Source: Planctomycetota bacterium
GTDB lineage: Bacteria; Planctomycetota; B15-G4; JADJEK01
Reading direction: 5' to 3'
Length of the DNA stretch: 9,054 nucleotides
Assembly (NCBI GenBank): GCA_016795255.1
Contig: JAEUIB010000762.1
Span: forward strand, 1 to 9,054
A model generated the notes under the pieces. The model saw nothing but the letters and a program-made list of their open reading frames with translations, was not told the origin of the DNA and ran no database searches. The translations under genes and the position numbers were made by a program. Positions 1 to 6,683 of this stretch are shown in pieces (within the stretch, counting starts at the first letter, position 1; every line of letters begins with the position of its first letter).

Positions 1-114
1 GCCGTCGAGAAGCCACCCCTGCGCCCTTGTAAGAAGGCGAGCGGCCGCTCCAAGAGCCCGTTCACGACGTCCCTTCGCGTCAAGTCCACGCGCGACTCAA
101 GGGCGCGGGAGTTT
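1..114. other. Left edge without a supportable gene
   Basis: No convincing coding sequence. In the third forward frame a stop (TAA, 30-32) closes a short reading stretch that enters from the left edge (RREATPAPL), so the tail of an upstream plus-strand gene could end here. In the first forward frame an Arg/Lys-rich stretch stays open to a TGA at 139-141, but it runs through the terminator stem and looks non-coding. A perfect 12-bp palindrome GAGCGGCCGCTC sits at 39-50; in DNA this GC-rich I give it no function. Confidence 0.3.
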
Positions 115-154
115 CCAAAGAGGGGCCTCGCTCGTTTGTGAGGCCCCTCTTTGG
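115..154. terminator. Perfect 15-bp bidirectional terminator-like stem-loop
   Basis: The arms CCAAAGAGGGGCCTC (115-129) and GAGGCCCCTCTTTGG (140-154) are perfectly complementary, around a 10-nt loop. The A/G-rich 5' side mirrors a CTCTTT run on the 3' side, so the element can terminate on either strand in the manner of a bidirectional intrinsic terminator, although the U-run is short and lies inside the stem. It would serve whatever gene enters from the left, and would back-stop the minus-strand gene ending at 325. Pairing is certain; function is inferred. Confidence 0.75.
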
Positions 155-179
155 TCGTTAGACCGCGAAGCGGGCGAAC

Positions 180-194
180 GGGGGGGGGCGGGGG
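180..194 (+). other. G-rich homopolymeric tract
   Basis: Nine consecutive G, then C, then five G. The tract is followed at 202-207 by six C, so GGGGG (190-194) could pair with CCCCC across a short loop. It lies in the non-coding stretch between the terminator at 115-154 and the end of the minus-strand gene. It could be a length-variable slippage tract or, less likely, form a G-quadruplex (a fourth G3 run is not clearly available). No function can be assigned. Confidence 0.35.
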
Positions 195-257
195 CTACGC
201 ACCCCCCACTTTGGAGGTGCAAAGGAGGTACGGCCTTCGGCCTCTGTTCAGTGGGGC

Positions 258-278
258 CCGGGGGCCTTCGGCCCCCGG
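258..278 (-). terminator. GC-only hairpin 3' of the minus-strand gene
   Basis: CCGGGGGCC (258-266) and GGCCCCCGG (270-278) pair perfectly around a 3-nt loop (TTC on the plus strand, GAA on the minus strand). It lies about 47 nt past the stop of the minus-strand gene ending at 325. A smaller copy of the same theme, GGCC-TTC-GGCC, follows at 232-242. There is no U-tract, so it could be a transcription terminator of the U-less type or an mRNA 3'-end stabiliser. Confidence 0.5.
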
Positions 279-285
279 CTCGCGT

Positions 286-305
286 CGACGCCCGAGCAGG
301 CGTCG
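286..305 (-). terminator. First hairpin downstream of the minus-strand gene
   Basis: CGACGCC (286-292) and GGCGTCG (299-305) are perfectly complementary around a 6-nt loop and start 19 nt past the stop codon at 325-327. An alternative pairing of GCCCGA (290-295) with TCGGGC (303-308) competes with it. Together with the hairpin at 258-278 it forms a tandem 3' structure. There is no U-run, so the terminator role is only inferred. Confidence 0.35.
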
Positions 306-324
306 GGCCCAGCGGCCCGAGCGC

Positions 325-2280
325 TCAGCGATTCCACAACACCATCCGCCCGAGCGAGCGGTCTTCGACGACGCGGAAGCGGTTCAGCCATGCTTGTCCG
401 AGCACGCCGTCCGCGCCGGCGCCGACGACGGAGTCCTGGACGATCATCTGCAACCCGTTCGCCGACACGCCGCTCACGCTGAGCGATTGCAGCTTCGCGG
501 TCGGGATCTCGTCGGCCGCGGGCTCCGCCGGATTGCGGACCCTCGGCAACGCCGCGACGGTGTAGCCGGCCGCGCGCGCGGCGCTCTGCGTCAGCACCAC
601 GTCCTTCACTCCGGCATCGATGCGCAGGTTCAGCGTCGCCGAGCCGTTCACGCGTGCCGAGACGAACACCTGCGCCGCGTTCGGCGCGAAGTCGAGAGCG
701 ATCGCGCCGGGACCTCCGGCCAAGTCGGCGGCGCGCTGCGCGCGCGGAGCCGCGTCGGCCGCGACGCGCGTGTCGATGCGCGCGGCCTTGCCGAACAGAT
801 CCGATGCGTACGCGAACTGCCGCAGCGCGAACGCGATCTCGCCAGCCGCGACCAGCAAGCCGCCGTCGCCCTCGAACTTCGACGCGAGGTTCGACAGCAA
901 GCCCAGCGCCTCCGGCAATCGCCCCTGCGTCCGCAGCCGCTGCGCGGCGTCGAGCAGGATGCCGCGCGCTTCGACCTTCCACGTCGCCTCGCGTTCGGCG
1001 TCGAGCGAGCACGCTTGCAGCATCGACTCGACCGCGCCGTTCGTGTCGCCGAGCGCCGCCAGCGCCCGACCGCGCGCGGCGTACAACTCCGCGGCGTCCG
1101 GAACGCGCGCCAACGCCGACGCGAGCAACGCGTTCGCCGTCTCCGGCTGACCGGCGCCGGTCGCCTCGCGCGCCGCCTCGCGCACCGCGAGCACGAGGTC
1201 CGTACGCGCCTCGCCCAGTCGCTGCGGTTCGACCATCACGAGCTCGAGGAACGCCCGCGCCGCATCCGCGTAGCGCCGTTGCGCCAACAAGCGTCGCGCC
1301 TCGCGCAGCCGCGAACCGCCCGACGTCTGCCCGAGCACCTGGCGGAACTGTTCGAGCGGCACGCTCGCGCCCGGCCGTTCGGCCCAACTCGCGGCCGCGT
1401 GGACCGCGAGCGCGCGACCGTCCTGTCCGGGCACCAGCCCGACGATGCGGCCGTCGTCGTCGACGAGCAGACTCGGCGTCGCCGCGGGCGCTTCGAGCTT
1501 CAAGCGCGGACCGCCGCTGAACGGGTCGGGGTCCCCCGGCGAGAACCACGTCGAGCGTTCGTCGCCGGCCACCGTCGAACCATCGACCGCGAGCAACGAG
1601 CCGATCTCCTGCCGCACGATCGCGTCGCTCCGCAACCCCTTCGACGCCGGGACGAGTTCGCCGACGATCTCGAGCAGCGCGAGGTCGTACGCGACGTCGT
1701 GGCGCGCGACGCCGAGCACGTCGTGCATCGAGCCGTCACTCGCGCGGACCGACGCTTGCGCGGCATCCTCGATCGCCGACAGCGGCGCGAGTACGTGGGA
1801 CGCTCCGACCGCGACGGCCGGAGCGATCGGCAGCGGCGAGCCGTCGGCGGTCAACGCCGCGAGTCGCAACGCGCCGGCGGTGTACGGCGCGACCGCTGGC
1901 GCCGGTGGCGGAGTCTCGATCCGATTCGGCTCCGCGACGCCATCGGCGCGCGCGCCGTCGGTCGGCTCGTCGTTCGCTCGAGCGTCGGTCGACTCGCGTG
2001 GTTGCGCGGCCCGATCCCCGTCGGCGGCCGCCGGTGGACGTTCGACGCGCACGATCTCGCGCACCGGCGCCGCGTGCCAACCGAACCAGAAACCGGCCGC
2101 GGCTCCGACGGCGACCCCGAGCAGGCTCCCGAGCGCGACGACGAGACCCCAATGCGGAGTCGGCGGCGCCGGCGACCGCGGTGCGCGGGCCGTTCCGCAA
2201 CGATCGCAGAACACGGCGCCGTCGCGCAGTTCCGCGTCGCAATGCAGGCAGACGGAGGCTTCGGGCTCGACCGATTTCAT
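325..2280 (-). CDS. Membrane protein: zinc ribbon, degenerate trypsin-like domain, helical repeats, degenerate retropepsin-like domain
   Basis: 651 residues; no family known to me covers the whole chain. Domains in order: a zinc ribbon with C11xxC14 and C25xxC28; one strong hydrophobic helix (about 44-68); a Pro/Asp-rich linker (70-132); a trypsin/HtrA-like region (about 135-300); TPR-like helical repeats (about 323-520); and a C-terminal retropepsin-like region (about 535-651) with DAG at 555-557 and the family's second motif DGVLG at 624-628. In the trypsin-like part the DLALL motif with Asp199 is present, but the catalytic His position reads Ser168 (VLAPLSAI for the usual VLTNAHVV), and the GNSGG loop before the DDDGRIVGL strand is replaced by EAPAATP. 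An SGGP at 255-258 sits too far upstream to fit easily. The protein probably has its zinc ribbon in the cytoplasm and the rest outside, acting as a scaffold or sensor, not as an enzyme. ATG at 2280 is chosen because the ribbon begins ten residues later; no clear ribosome-binding site precedes it. It is divergent from the SEC-C gene. Confidence 0.85.
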   Translation of the reverse strand: MKSVEPEASVCLHCDAELRDGAVFCDRCGTARAPRSPAPPTPHWGLVVALGSLLGVAVGAAAGFWFGWHAAPVREIVRVERPPAAADGDRAAQPRESTDARANDEPTDGARADGVAEPNRIETPPPAPAVAPYTAGALRLAALTADGSPLPIAPAVAVGASHVLAPLSAIEDAAQASVRASDGSMHDVLGVARHDVAYDLALLEIVGELVPASKGLRSDAIVRQEIGSLLAVDGSTVAGDERSTWFSPGDPDPFSGGPRLKLEAPAATPSLLVDDDGRIVGLVPGQDGRALAVHAAASWAERPGASVPLEQFRQVLGQTSGGSRLREARRLLAQRRYADAARAFLELVMVEPQRLGEARTDLVLAVREAAREATGAGQPETANALLASALARVPDAAELYAARGRALAALGDTNGAVESMLQACSLDAEREATWKVEARGILLDAAQRLRTQGRLPEALGLLSNLASKFEGDGGLLVAAGEIAFALRQFAYASDLFGKAARIDTRVAADAAPRAQRAADLAGGPGAIALDFAPNAAQVFVSARVNGSATLNLRIDAGVKDVVLTQSAARAAGYTVAALPRVRNPAEPAADEIPTAKLQSLSVSGVSANGLQMIVQDSVVGAGADGVLGQAWLNRFRVVEDRSLGRMVLWNR

Positions 2281-2412
2281 GCGTTCGTTCGGCGGTGGGA
2301 GGAGGCGGTGATGCTACCCATCGCAGGACGCGCCGCTCCGGGCGAGCTTCCGCCGGAATCCACTGCACCCAGGATCGCGGAGCCGCGCGTGCCCCGCGTA
2401 TGTTGGTCGCCG
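2281..2412. promoter_or_regulatory. Divergent intergenic region between the zinc-ribbon and SEC-C genes
   Basis: 132 bp separate the two chosen start codons, enough for two outward promoters, but I see no convincing -35/-10 pair on either strand. A purine-rich GGGAGGAGG at 2297-2305 stands 5 nt before an in-frame ATG at 2311 for the rightward gene. Using that ATG would leave only 30 bp between the divergent genes, so it competes with the start chosen at 2413. Confidence 0.4.
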
Positions 2413-2895
2413 ATGACCGACACGAACGCCATCACCCTCGTCGCTCGATTCCAGGATGCGCGCGAAGCACGGACGCTCGGCCCGCCGGCCGACGTGCGGC
2501 GCGCGGCTCTCCTCGTCGTCGAAACCTCGTTCGGAGACCTCGGCGCGCACCCGCGCCTGCTCGACGCCGAGCAGTTGCGCGAGCTGGTGTTCGAGCGCGT
2601 CGCGCGCCGGCTCGGTGCGAAGGACCCGCTGGCGGCTCTCGTCCCGCGGGTCCTGCGCGCGTTCTACGCGTGGCTCTGCGAGCACGAGATGGTCACGCAC
2701 GCGTTCGAACTCGAGTCCGTGTTCGACGACGCGGACGCGACGTTCGTCGATCGTGTGCGCGCGGTGCGCGACGGCGAGCGGATCGCCGGCGACGTGAAGC
2801 CGATCGTCAGTCGCGGCACGAAAGTCGGCCGCAACGACCCGTGCCCGTGCGCGAGCGGGAAGAAGTTCAAGCAGTGCTGCGGCAAGAACGGGTGA
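2413..2895 (+). CDS. Small protein with C-terminal SEC-C zinc-binding motif
   Basis: 160 residues. The C-terminus (139-157) is a textbook SEC-C motif, GRNDPCPCASGKKFKQCCG, with Cys144, Cys146, Cys155 and Cys156 (CxC...CC) as zinc ligands. This is the motif that ends SecA and occurs in many small cytosolic proteins of unknown function. Residues 1-130 are a mostly helical acidic/Arg-rich region I do not recognise; it could be a helical domain of the kind that precedes SEC-C in other small proteins. No signal peptide or membrane segment. The ATG at 2413 is preferred because codons before it show more A/T-ending and rare codons (CTA, AGG) and encode a Pro/Arg-rich stretch. An in-frame ATG at 2311 with a good Shine-Dalgarno would add 34 residues and cannot be excluded. 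The TGA abuts the stop of the convergent caspase gene. Role, perhaps protein or ribosome-associated binding, is unknown. Confidence 0.8.
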   Translation: MTDTNAITLVARFQDAREARTLGPPADVRRAALLVVETSFGDLGAHPRLLDAEQLRELVFERVARRLGAKDPLAALVPRVLRAFYAWLCEHEMVTHAFELESVFDDADATFVDRVRAVRDGERIAGDVKPIVSRGTKVGRNDPCPCASGKKFKQCCGKNG

Positions 2896-5010
2896 TCAGT
2901 TCTGGTCGTTCAGGCGGATCGCCAGGCGGAACCCCGTGGTGCCGGCGCGTGTCTTCGGCTCCGCCGGCGAGTTTCCGCGGAGGCGCTCGCCGCGACAGGC
3001 TTCGCGCAGGAACGGAGGAACGTCGTCGTCGTCGAACCCTCCACGCATGGTTTCTCGCCGCAACAACGCGCGGACGTCGATCCGCACCGTCGACGTCAGC
3101 ACCAGGTATTCGTCGTCGTACACGCTCGACTGCGGCCAGGTGTCGGGGACGTCGACCGTGAAGTAGATGCTCCGCGGAGGCGCTCCGGGCTCGAGCGGCG
3201 GCTCGTCCGCGAGTCCACCGTTCGGCGGGTAGATCAGCGCGCGGCTGTGGTCGGGCATCAACGACAAGACGTACACGTACAGGGGATCCTGATCGTCGTT
3301 GACGACATCGATCACTCCGAGGTGCTTCTGGTTCCATCGTCGATCGTGCGACGCCGCGTACTCGGGCTCCAGTCCGACCTGAGTCGCGACCAGCGGGGTC
3401 ATGACGTCGACGTTCTTCCAGCTTCGGCCCAACTCCTCCGCATTCGGAGAGCGCAGCGTGACCGAGACCCGGACGTCGCTGTTGCGTCCGATCAGTTGCA
3501 CCAGTTGTTGATAGGACAGCTCGTCGCGTAGCAGCCCGAGCACGCGCTCCCGCGTCGTCGCGAGTACGGACGCGTCCGACGCTTGCGGAGGGCCGATCTC
3601 CTCGTCGACGATCACGATGCCGTCGGGTGAGACGACGCGGAGCTGATTGCGGTTCGGGAACGCGGAACTCGGGGACACGGAGCCGTTCAGCGCGAGGTAC
3701 CGCGGTGTGCGATCGAACGTGATGAAGTCGGTCTTCCCGAGGAATCGCTCGGCATCGCCGTGAGGGTCCTGGATCACGATGCGTCCGAGGCTCGGAGGCG
3801 CTCCGTGCCAGTCGGCGTAGACCGTCCCGTCGACGTCGACCGGTTCGGATTCGATCCAGCGCCCGGCGCTGGACACGGCGTCGCACGCGTCGATCCGGGC
3901 GACGCCGATTCGTGCTCCGGACTTCTCGAACACGACGAGCTCGGTACCGACTTCGAGGCCCGCGATCGAGCCGGCCTCGAACTCGATGCGCTCCGAGCTC
4001 AGCGCGCGCGCGACGAATCGTCCCGGCGGCTTGCGATACGCGCCGGAGAAGACGAGTTGCTCGATGTGTCCGTCGGGCGACGGATTCTGCTCGTGGTCCA
4101 ACGCGACTCGATACGCCTTGAACCGGTACATCACGCCGCGGTGCAGGTCTTCGTACGTCCAGCGCTCGGGGTGCCGCGCGACCTCGCGCATCACTTCGAC
4201 CAGCAGCATGCTGAACACGCCGCGCGCCGCGGGCTCGCCACCTTCCTTCGGGATCCACTCCTGCGCCGGCTCGTCCTTGCGACACGCCGCGAGATGGACG
4301 TACGCGTCGGGTCGGGCCCGACGCTCGTCGCCGTCCTCGAGGAACGAGATCTCGCTCGGCCATTCGTCCGGCAACGACTTGGCGCCGACGCCCTTCGTGC
4401 CTTCGGGGGCCATGCGAACCGGAGTGGACTGCCCGCCTCCGCGCGTGACGCCTTCGGAATGACACGCGTCGGTGACGACGCAGACGTGCGCGCCGCGCTC
4501 GACCAACGGTGCGATGAACGACTGCAATTGGTCGTCGGTGAGGTCGCGCTCACCGTCCGCACCATCGAGTCGGCTGTCCCACAACACGAGCGAGGAATCG
4601 CCGATCCACTCGGATCCCTGCGCGGCCGGCGCGAGGTTTCGGATGACCGAGCCGTGGCCGGAGAAATAGATGAACACGACGTCTCCCGACTTCGCGGTCG
4701 GGATCACCCACGTCGCGAATTCCCGGAGGACGTTTCCGAGAGTGGCGTCGCGGTCCGTCAGCGCGCGGATGTCCTCGGGCGCGAAGTCGAATTGCTCGCG
4801 CAGCGTGGCCGCCATGGCCGCGACGTCGTTGGTCGCGCCGTAGATCTGCCGGAACTCGCGCGCCGTGGCCGCCGGGTAGTCCTTCACGCCGATCAACAGC
4901 GCGAGCTTCCGCGGTCCGCCGGGCGTGGGAGCCCGAGTCGGCGGCGAGTCCGGAACCGTCGCCGGTACCTGTGCGAACCACAATCCGAAGGTCAGGAACG
5001 TGGAGATCAT
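2896..5010 (-). CDS. Exported caspase-like (metacaspase-type, peptidase C14) protein with C-terminal extension
   Basis: 704 residues. The caspase fold starts near residue 34 (KLALLIGVKDY) and carries both catalytic motifs: YFSGHG with His119 and TDACHSE with Cys183. The fold runs to about residue 325, including LAACRKDEPAQEW (240-252) and GVFSMLLVEV (264-273). Members of this clan are Cys peptidases; metacaspase-type ones usually cleave after Arg or Lys, but the specificity here is not shown. Residues 331-400 (ARALSSERIEFEAGSIAGLEVGTEL onward) resemble the small beta module seen after peptidases in planctomycete proteins. Residues 575-650, with YVYVLSLMPDHSRALIYPP, recall DUF4384. The N-terminus has a short hydrophobic stretch (MISTFLTFGLWFAQVPA) followed by a Pro/Thr-rich linker, so export is likely, but the n-region lacks Lys or Arg, which is atypical. 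A GGGGG run 4 nt upstream of the ATG is the only weak ribosome-binding signal. Confidence 0.9.
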   Translation of the reverse strand: MISTFLTFGLWFAQVPATVPDSPPTRAPTPGGPRKLALLIGVKDYPAATAREFRQIYGATNDVAAMAATLREQFDFAPEDIRALTDRDATLGNVLREFATWVIPTAKSGDVVFIYFSGHGSVIRNLAPAAQGSEWIGDSSLVLWDSRLDGADGERDLTDDQLQSFIAPLVERGAHVCVVTDACHSEGVTRGGGQSTPVRMAPEGTKGVGAKSLPDEWPSEISFLEDGDERRARPDAYVHLAACRKDEPAQEWIPKEGGEPAARGVFSMLLVEVMREVARHPERWTYEDLHRGVMYRFKAYRVALDHEQNPSPDGHIEQLVFSGAYRKPPGRFVARALSSERIEFEAGSIAGLEVGTELVVFEKSGARIGVARIDACDAVSSAGRWIESEPVDVDGTVYADWHGAPPSLGRIVIQDPHGDAERFLGKTDFITFDRTPRYLALNGSVSPSSAFPNRNQLRVVSPDGIVIVDEEIGPPQASDASVLATTRERVLGLLRDELSYQQLVQLIGRNSDVRVSVTLRSPNAEELGRSWKNVDVMTPLVATQVGLEPEYAASHDRRWNQKHLGVIDVVNDDQDPLYVYVLSLMPDHSRALIYPPNGGLADEPPLEPGAPPRSIYFTVDVPDTWPQSSVYDDEYLVLTSTVRIDVRALLRRETMRGGFDDDDVPPFLREACRGERLRGNSPAEPKTRAGTTGFRLAIRLNDQN

Positions 5011-5186
5011 GGCGCCCCCATTTCGATCGCGGATGTCGGAGTGACAGGGGATCCAGGCTTCCGATCGAAGGTCATCCCGCGAATAGGCTGACGCGCCGAG
5101 CGCCGGATTTCCAGCTTCACGCCGAGCCCGCAGCTTCGATCCAGTCGTGACGAAGGCGCGACACCGTGCGAATCCGCGCGGGGGTT

Positions 5187-5203
5187 ACCCTCGGCCCGAG
5201 GGT
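5187..5203. repeat. 7-bp perfect inverted repeat in the divergent promoter region
   Basis: ACCCTCG (5187-5193), loop GCC, CGAGGGT (5197-5203). It stands about 107 bp before the DUF1800 start. Without a U-run and with no gene directly upstream on the plus strand it is more likely an operator or a leader hairpin than a terminator; which one cannot be told from sequence. Confidence 0.35.
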
Positions 5204-5298
5204 CCGGTAGTGGATCGCGCGGCGTGCGTTTCCACCGAACTCCGCGCGCGCGAGAAACGTCGCAAGCCCCGCCTGGAACGCCGACATCGGACGTGATC

Positions 5299-5304
5299 GA
5301 GGAG
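5299..5304 (+). promoter_or_regulatory. Ribosome-binding site of the DUF1800 gene
   Basis: GAGGAG with a 5-nt spacer to the ATG at 5310. It supports this start, which places the family's N-terminal LLRRAGFGP motif at residues 13-21 as expected. Confidence 0.65.
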
Positions 5305-5309
5305 CTGCC

Positions 5310-6677
5310 ATGGTCGTGACGTGGGACGAAGAGAACGCCGTACATCTACTGCGGCGAGCCGGGTTCGGTCCGCGCCCTGCGGACGTCGCCGCCGCGGTCA
5401 AGAAGGGGATGACGAAGACCGTCGCCGGCTTGTTCAAGCCGTGGGCGAAGTCGGACAAGCTGTCGAAGAAGCCGAAGGTCGAGTCGCTCGAAGATCTGCA
5501 GGTCTGGTGGATGCGGCGCATGCTGTCCACGAAGAGCCCGCTGATCGAGAAGATGTCGCTGTTCTGGCACAACCACTTCGCGACCGCGACCAGCAAGGTC
5601 GAGCGCCTGCCGCTGATGCATCTGCAGAACCGGACGCTGCGCAAACACGCCGTCGGCAAGTTCTCGACGCTGTGCCTCGAGATGGCGCGCGATCCGGCGA
5701 TGGTGATCTGGCTCGACAACATCTCGAACATCGCGTCCGACCCGAACGAGAACTTCGCGCGCGAACTGATGGAGCTGTTCACGACCGGCGTCCTCGACCA
5801 GCTCGGGCAGCCGAACTACACCGAGCAAGACGTCCAGGAGAGTGCGCGCGCCTTCACCGGCTGGACGCTCGACGACAAGTACAAGTTCGTGTTCGACGCC
5901 GACAACCACGACTTCGGGCCGAAGACGTTCCGCGGACAGACCGCGAACTTCGACGGCACGGACATCGTCGCGCTGCTCGTCGTCGATCCGGCGACCGCGC
6001 GTCGCCTCGCGTGGAAGCTGTGGTCGTACTTCGCGTACGAGACGACGCTCGACGACCCGGTCCTCGATTCGATCGCGGCCGAGTACCTCGCGAGCGGCAC
6101 GTCGATCGCCGCCACGCTGAAGGCCGTGTTCGCGAAGGACGAGTTCTATGCGACGACGGCGAAGCGCGCGCGCGTGAAGAGCCCGGCCGAGCTCGTCGTC
6201 GGCGCGCTGCGCCAACTCGGGGCGAAGATCTCGAACTCCGACACCGGCGTGTACGAAGCGTCCAACGCGATGACGTCGCTCGGGCAGCCGATCTTCGAAC
6301 CGCCGACGGTGTTCGGTTGGAAGGAAGGTCTGCACTGGATCTCGACGAACGGGATGCTCGAGCGCTTGCGCGTGGCCGAGACGATCGCCGACGCGCGCAA
6401 GAGCGAGGGCGCCGGCTTCCAATGGAATCCGGCGAAGCTGCTCGGTCCGAAGAAGAAGCAGGCGGCGCTGACCGCGACGCAGGTCGTCGAGATGGTGCTG
6501 GCCGCGCTGTCGCTGGACGCGCCGCTGCCGGCCACCGTGTCGACGCTCGAGAGCTACCTGCAGACCGACGAGAACGGCCAGACCGTGACGTTCTTCGTCG
6601 ATCCCGCGTCGATCGACGTGAAGGTGCGCGGTCTCGTCGCGCTGATCCTGTCGTCCCCCGAATACCAGCTCGCGTGA
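5310..6677 (+). CDS. DUF1800 domain-containing protein
   Basis: 455 residues, within the usual length of the family, and complete. Diagnostic DUF1800 motifs appear in order: HLLRRAGFGPRPADV (12-26), MSLFWHNHFATA (82-93), NENFARELMELFTTGV (146-161), YTEQDVQESARAFTGW (170-185), HDFGPKTFRGQ (200-210), then KSPAELVVGALRQLG, FEPPTVFGWKEG and a terminal SPEYQ. The biochemical function of the family is unknown; members are almost always next to a DUF1501 gene and are very numerous in Planctomycetota. No signal peptide or membrane helix is visible, unlike its Tat-targeted partner, so it may act in the cytoplasm or leave with the partner. It is the first gene of a plus-strand series. The stop is 14 bp before the DUF1501 start, with the next ribosome-binding site overlapping the stop codon, so co-transcription and coupled translation are likely. 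Confidence 0.95.
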   Translation: MVVTWDEENAVHLLRRAGFGPRPADVAAAVKKGMTKTVAGLFKPWAKSDKLSKKPKVESLEDLQVWWMRRMLSTKSPLIEKMSLFWHNHFATATSKVERLPLMHLQNRTLRKHAVGKFSTLCLEMARDPAMVIWLDNISNIASDPNENFARELMELFTTGVLDQLGQPNYTEQDVQESARAFTGWTLDDKYKFVFDADNHDFGPKTFRGQTANFDGTDIVALLVVDPATARRLAWKLWSYFAYETTLDDPVLDSIAAEYLASGTSIAATLKAVFAKDEFYATTAKRARVKSPAELVVGALRQLGAKISNSDTGVYEASNAMTSLGQPIFEPPTVFGWKEGLHWISTNGMLERLRVAETIADARKSEGAGFQWNPAKLLGPKKKQAALTATQVVEMVLAALSLDAPLPATVSTLESYLQTDENGQTVTFFVDPASIDVKVRGLVALILSSPEYQLA

Positions 6678-6683
6678 AGGAGG
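6677..6683 (+). promoter_or_regulatory. Consensus Shine-Dalgarno overlapping the DUF1800 stop
   Basis: AAGGAGG begins at the last base of the DUF1800 TGA and lies 8 nt before the ATG at 6692. The overlap favours coupled translation of the pair and fixes the DUF1501 start, because the reading frame itself stays open for more than a kilobase upstream. Confidence 0.8.

Larger units (their letters stand above)
5011..5309. promoter_or_regulatory. 299-bp divergent intergenic region (caspase / DUF1800 genes)
   Basis: No gene is supportable here. It must hold promoters for the leftward caspase gene and the rightward DUF1800-DUF1501 series, but I cannot point to a convincing -35/-10 pair. Visible structures are a 7-bp perfect hairpin, ACCCTCG/CGAGGGT with a GCC loop (5187-5203), and an 8-bp inverted repeat TTCGATCG (5022-5029) / CGATCGAA (5062-5069) near the caspase start. 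A short alternating CG run lies at about 5242-5251. Confidence 0.5.

Noticed and set aside
39..50. Perfect 12-bp palindrome GAGCGGCCGCTC as an operator
   Set aside because: It is isolated, GC-only and at the window edge with no identified gene nearby.
151..2412. Long plus-strand reading frame upstream of and in frame with the SEC-C gene, about 750 codons
   Set aside because: It is Arg-rich, low in hydrophobic order and antisense to the zinc-ribbon gene, whose translation shows clear domain motifs. High GC keeps the frame open by chance.
3760..5091. Plus-strand 443-codon open frame opposite the caspase gene
   Set aside because: The opposite strand carries intact caspase motifs; this translation has no recognisable domain and is rich in Arg and Asp, as expected for a GC-driven shadow.
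5185..5212. TTACCC ... TAGTGG as a promoter for DUF1800
   Set aside because: Both hexamers match the consensus poorly and they overlap the 5187-5203 hairpin; not supportable.
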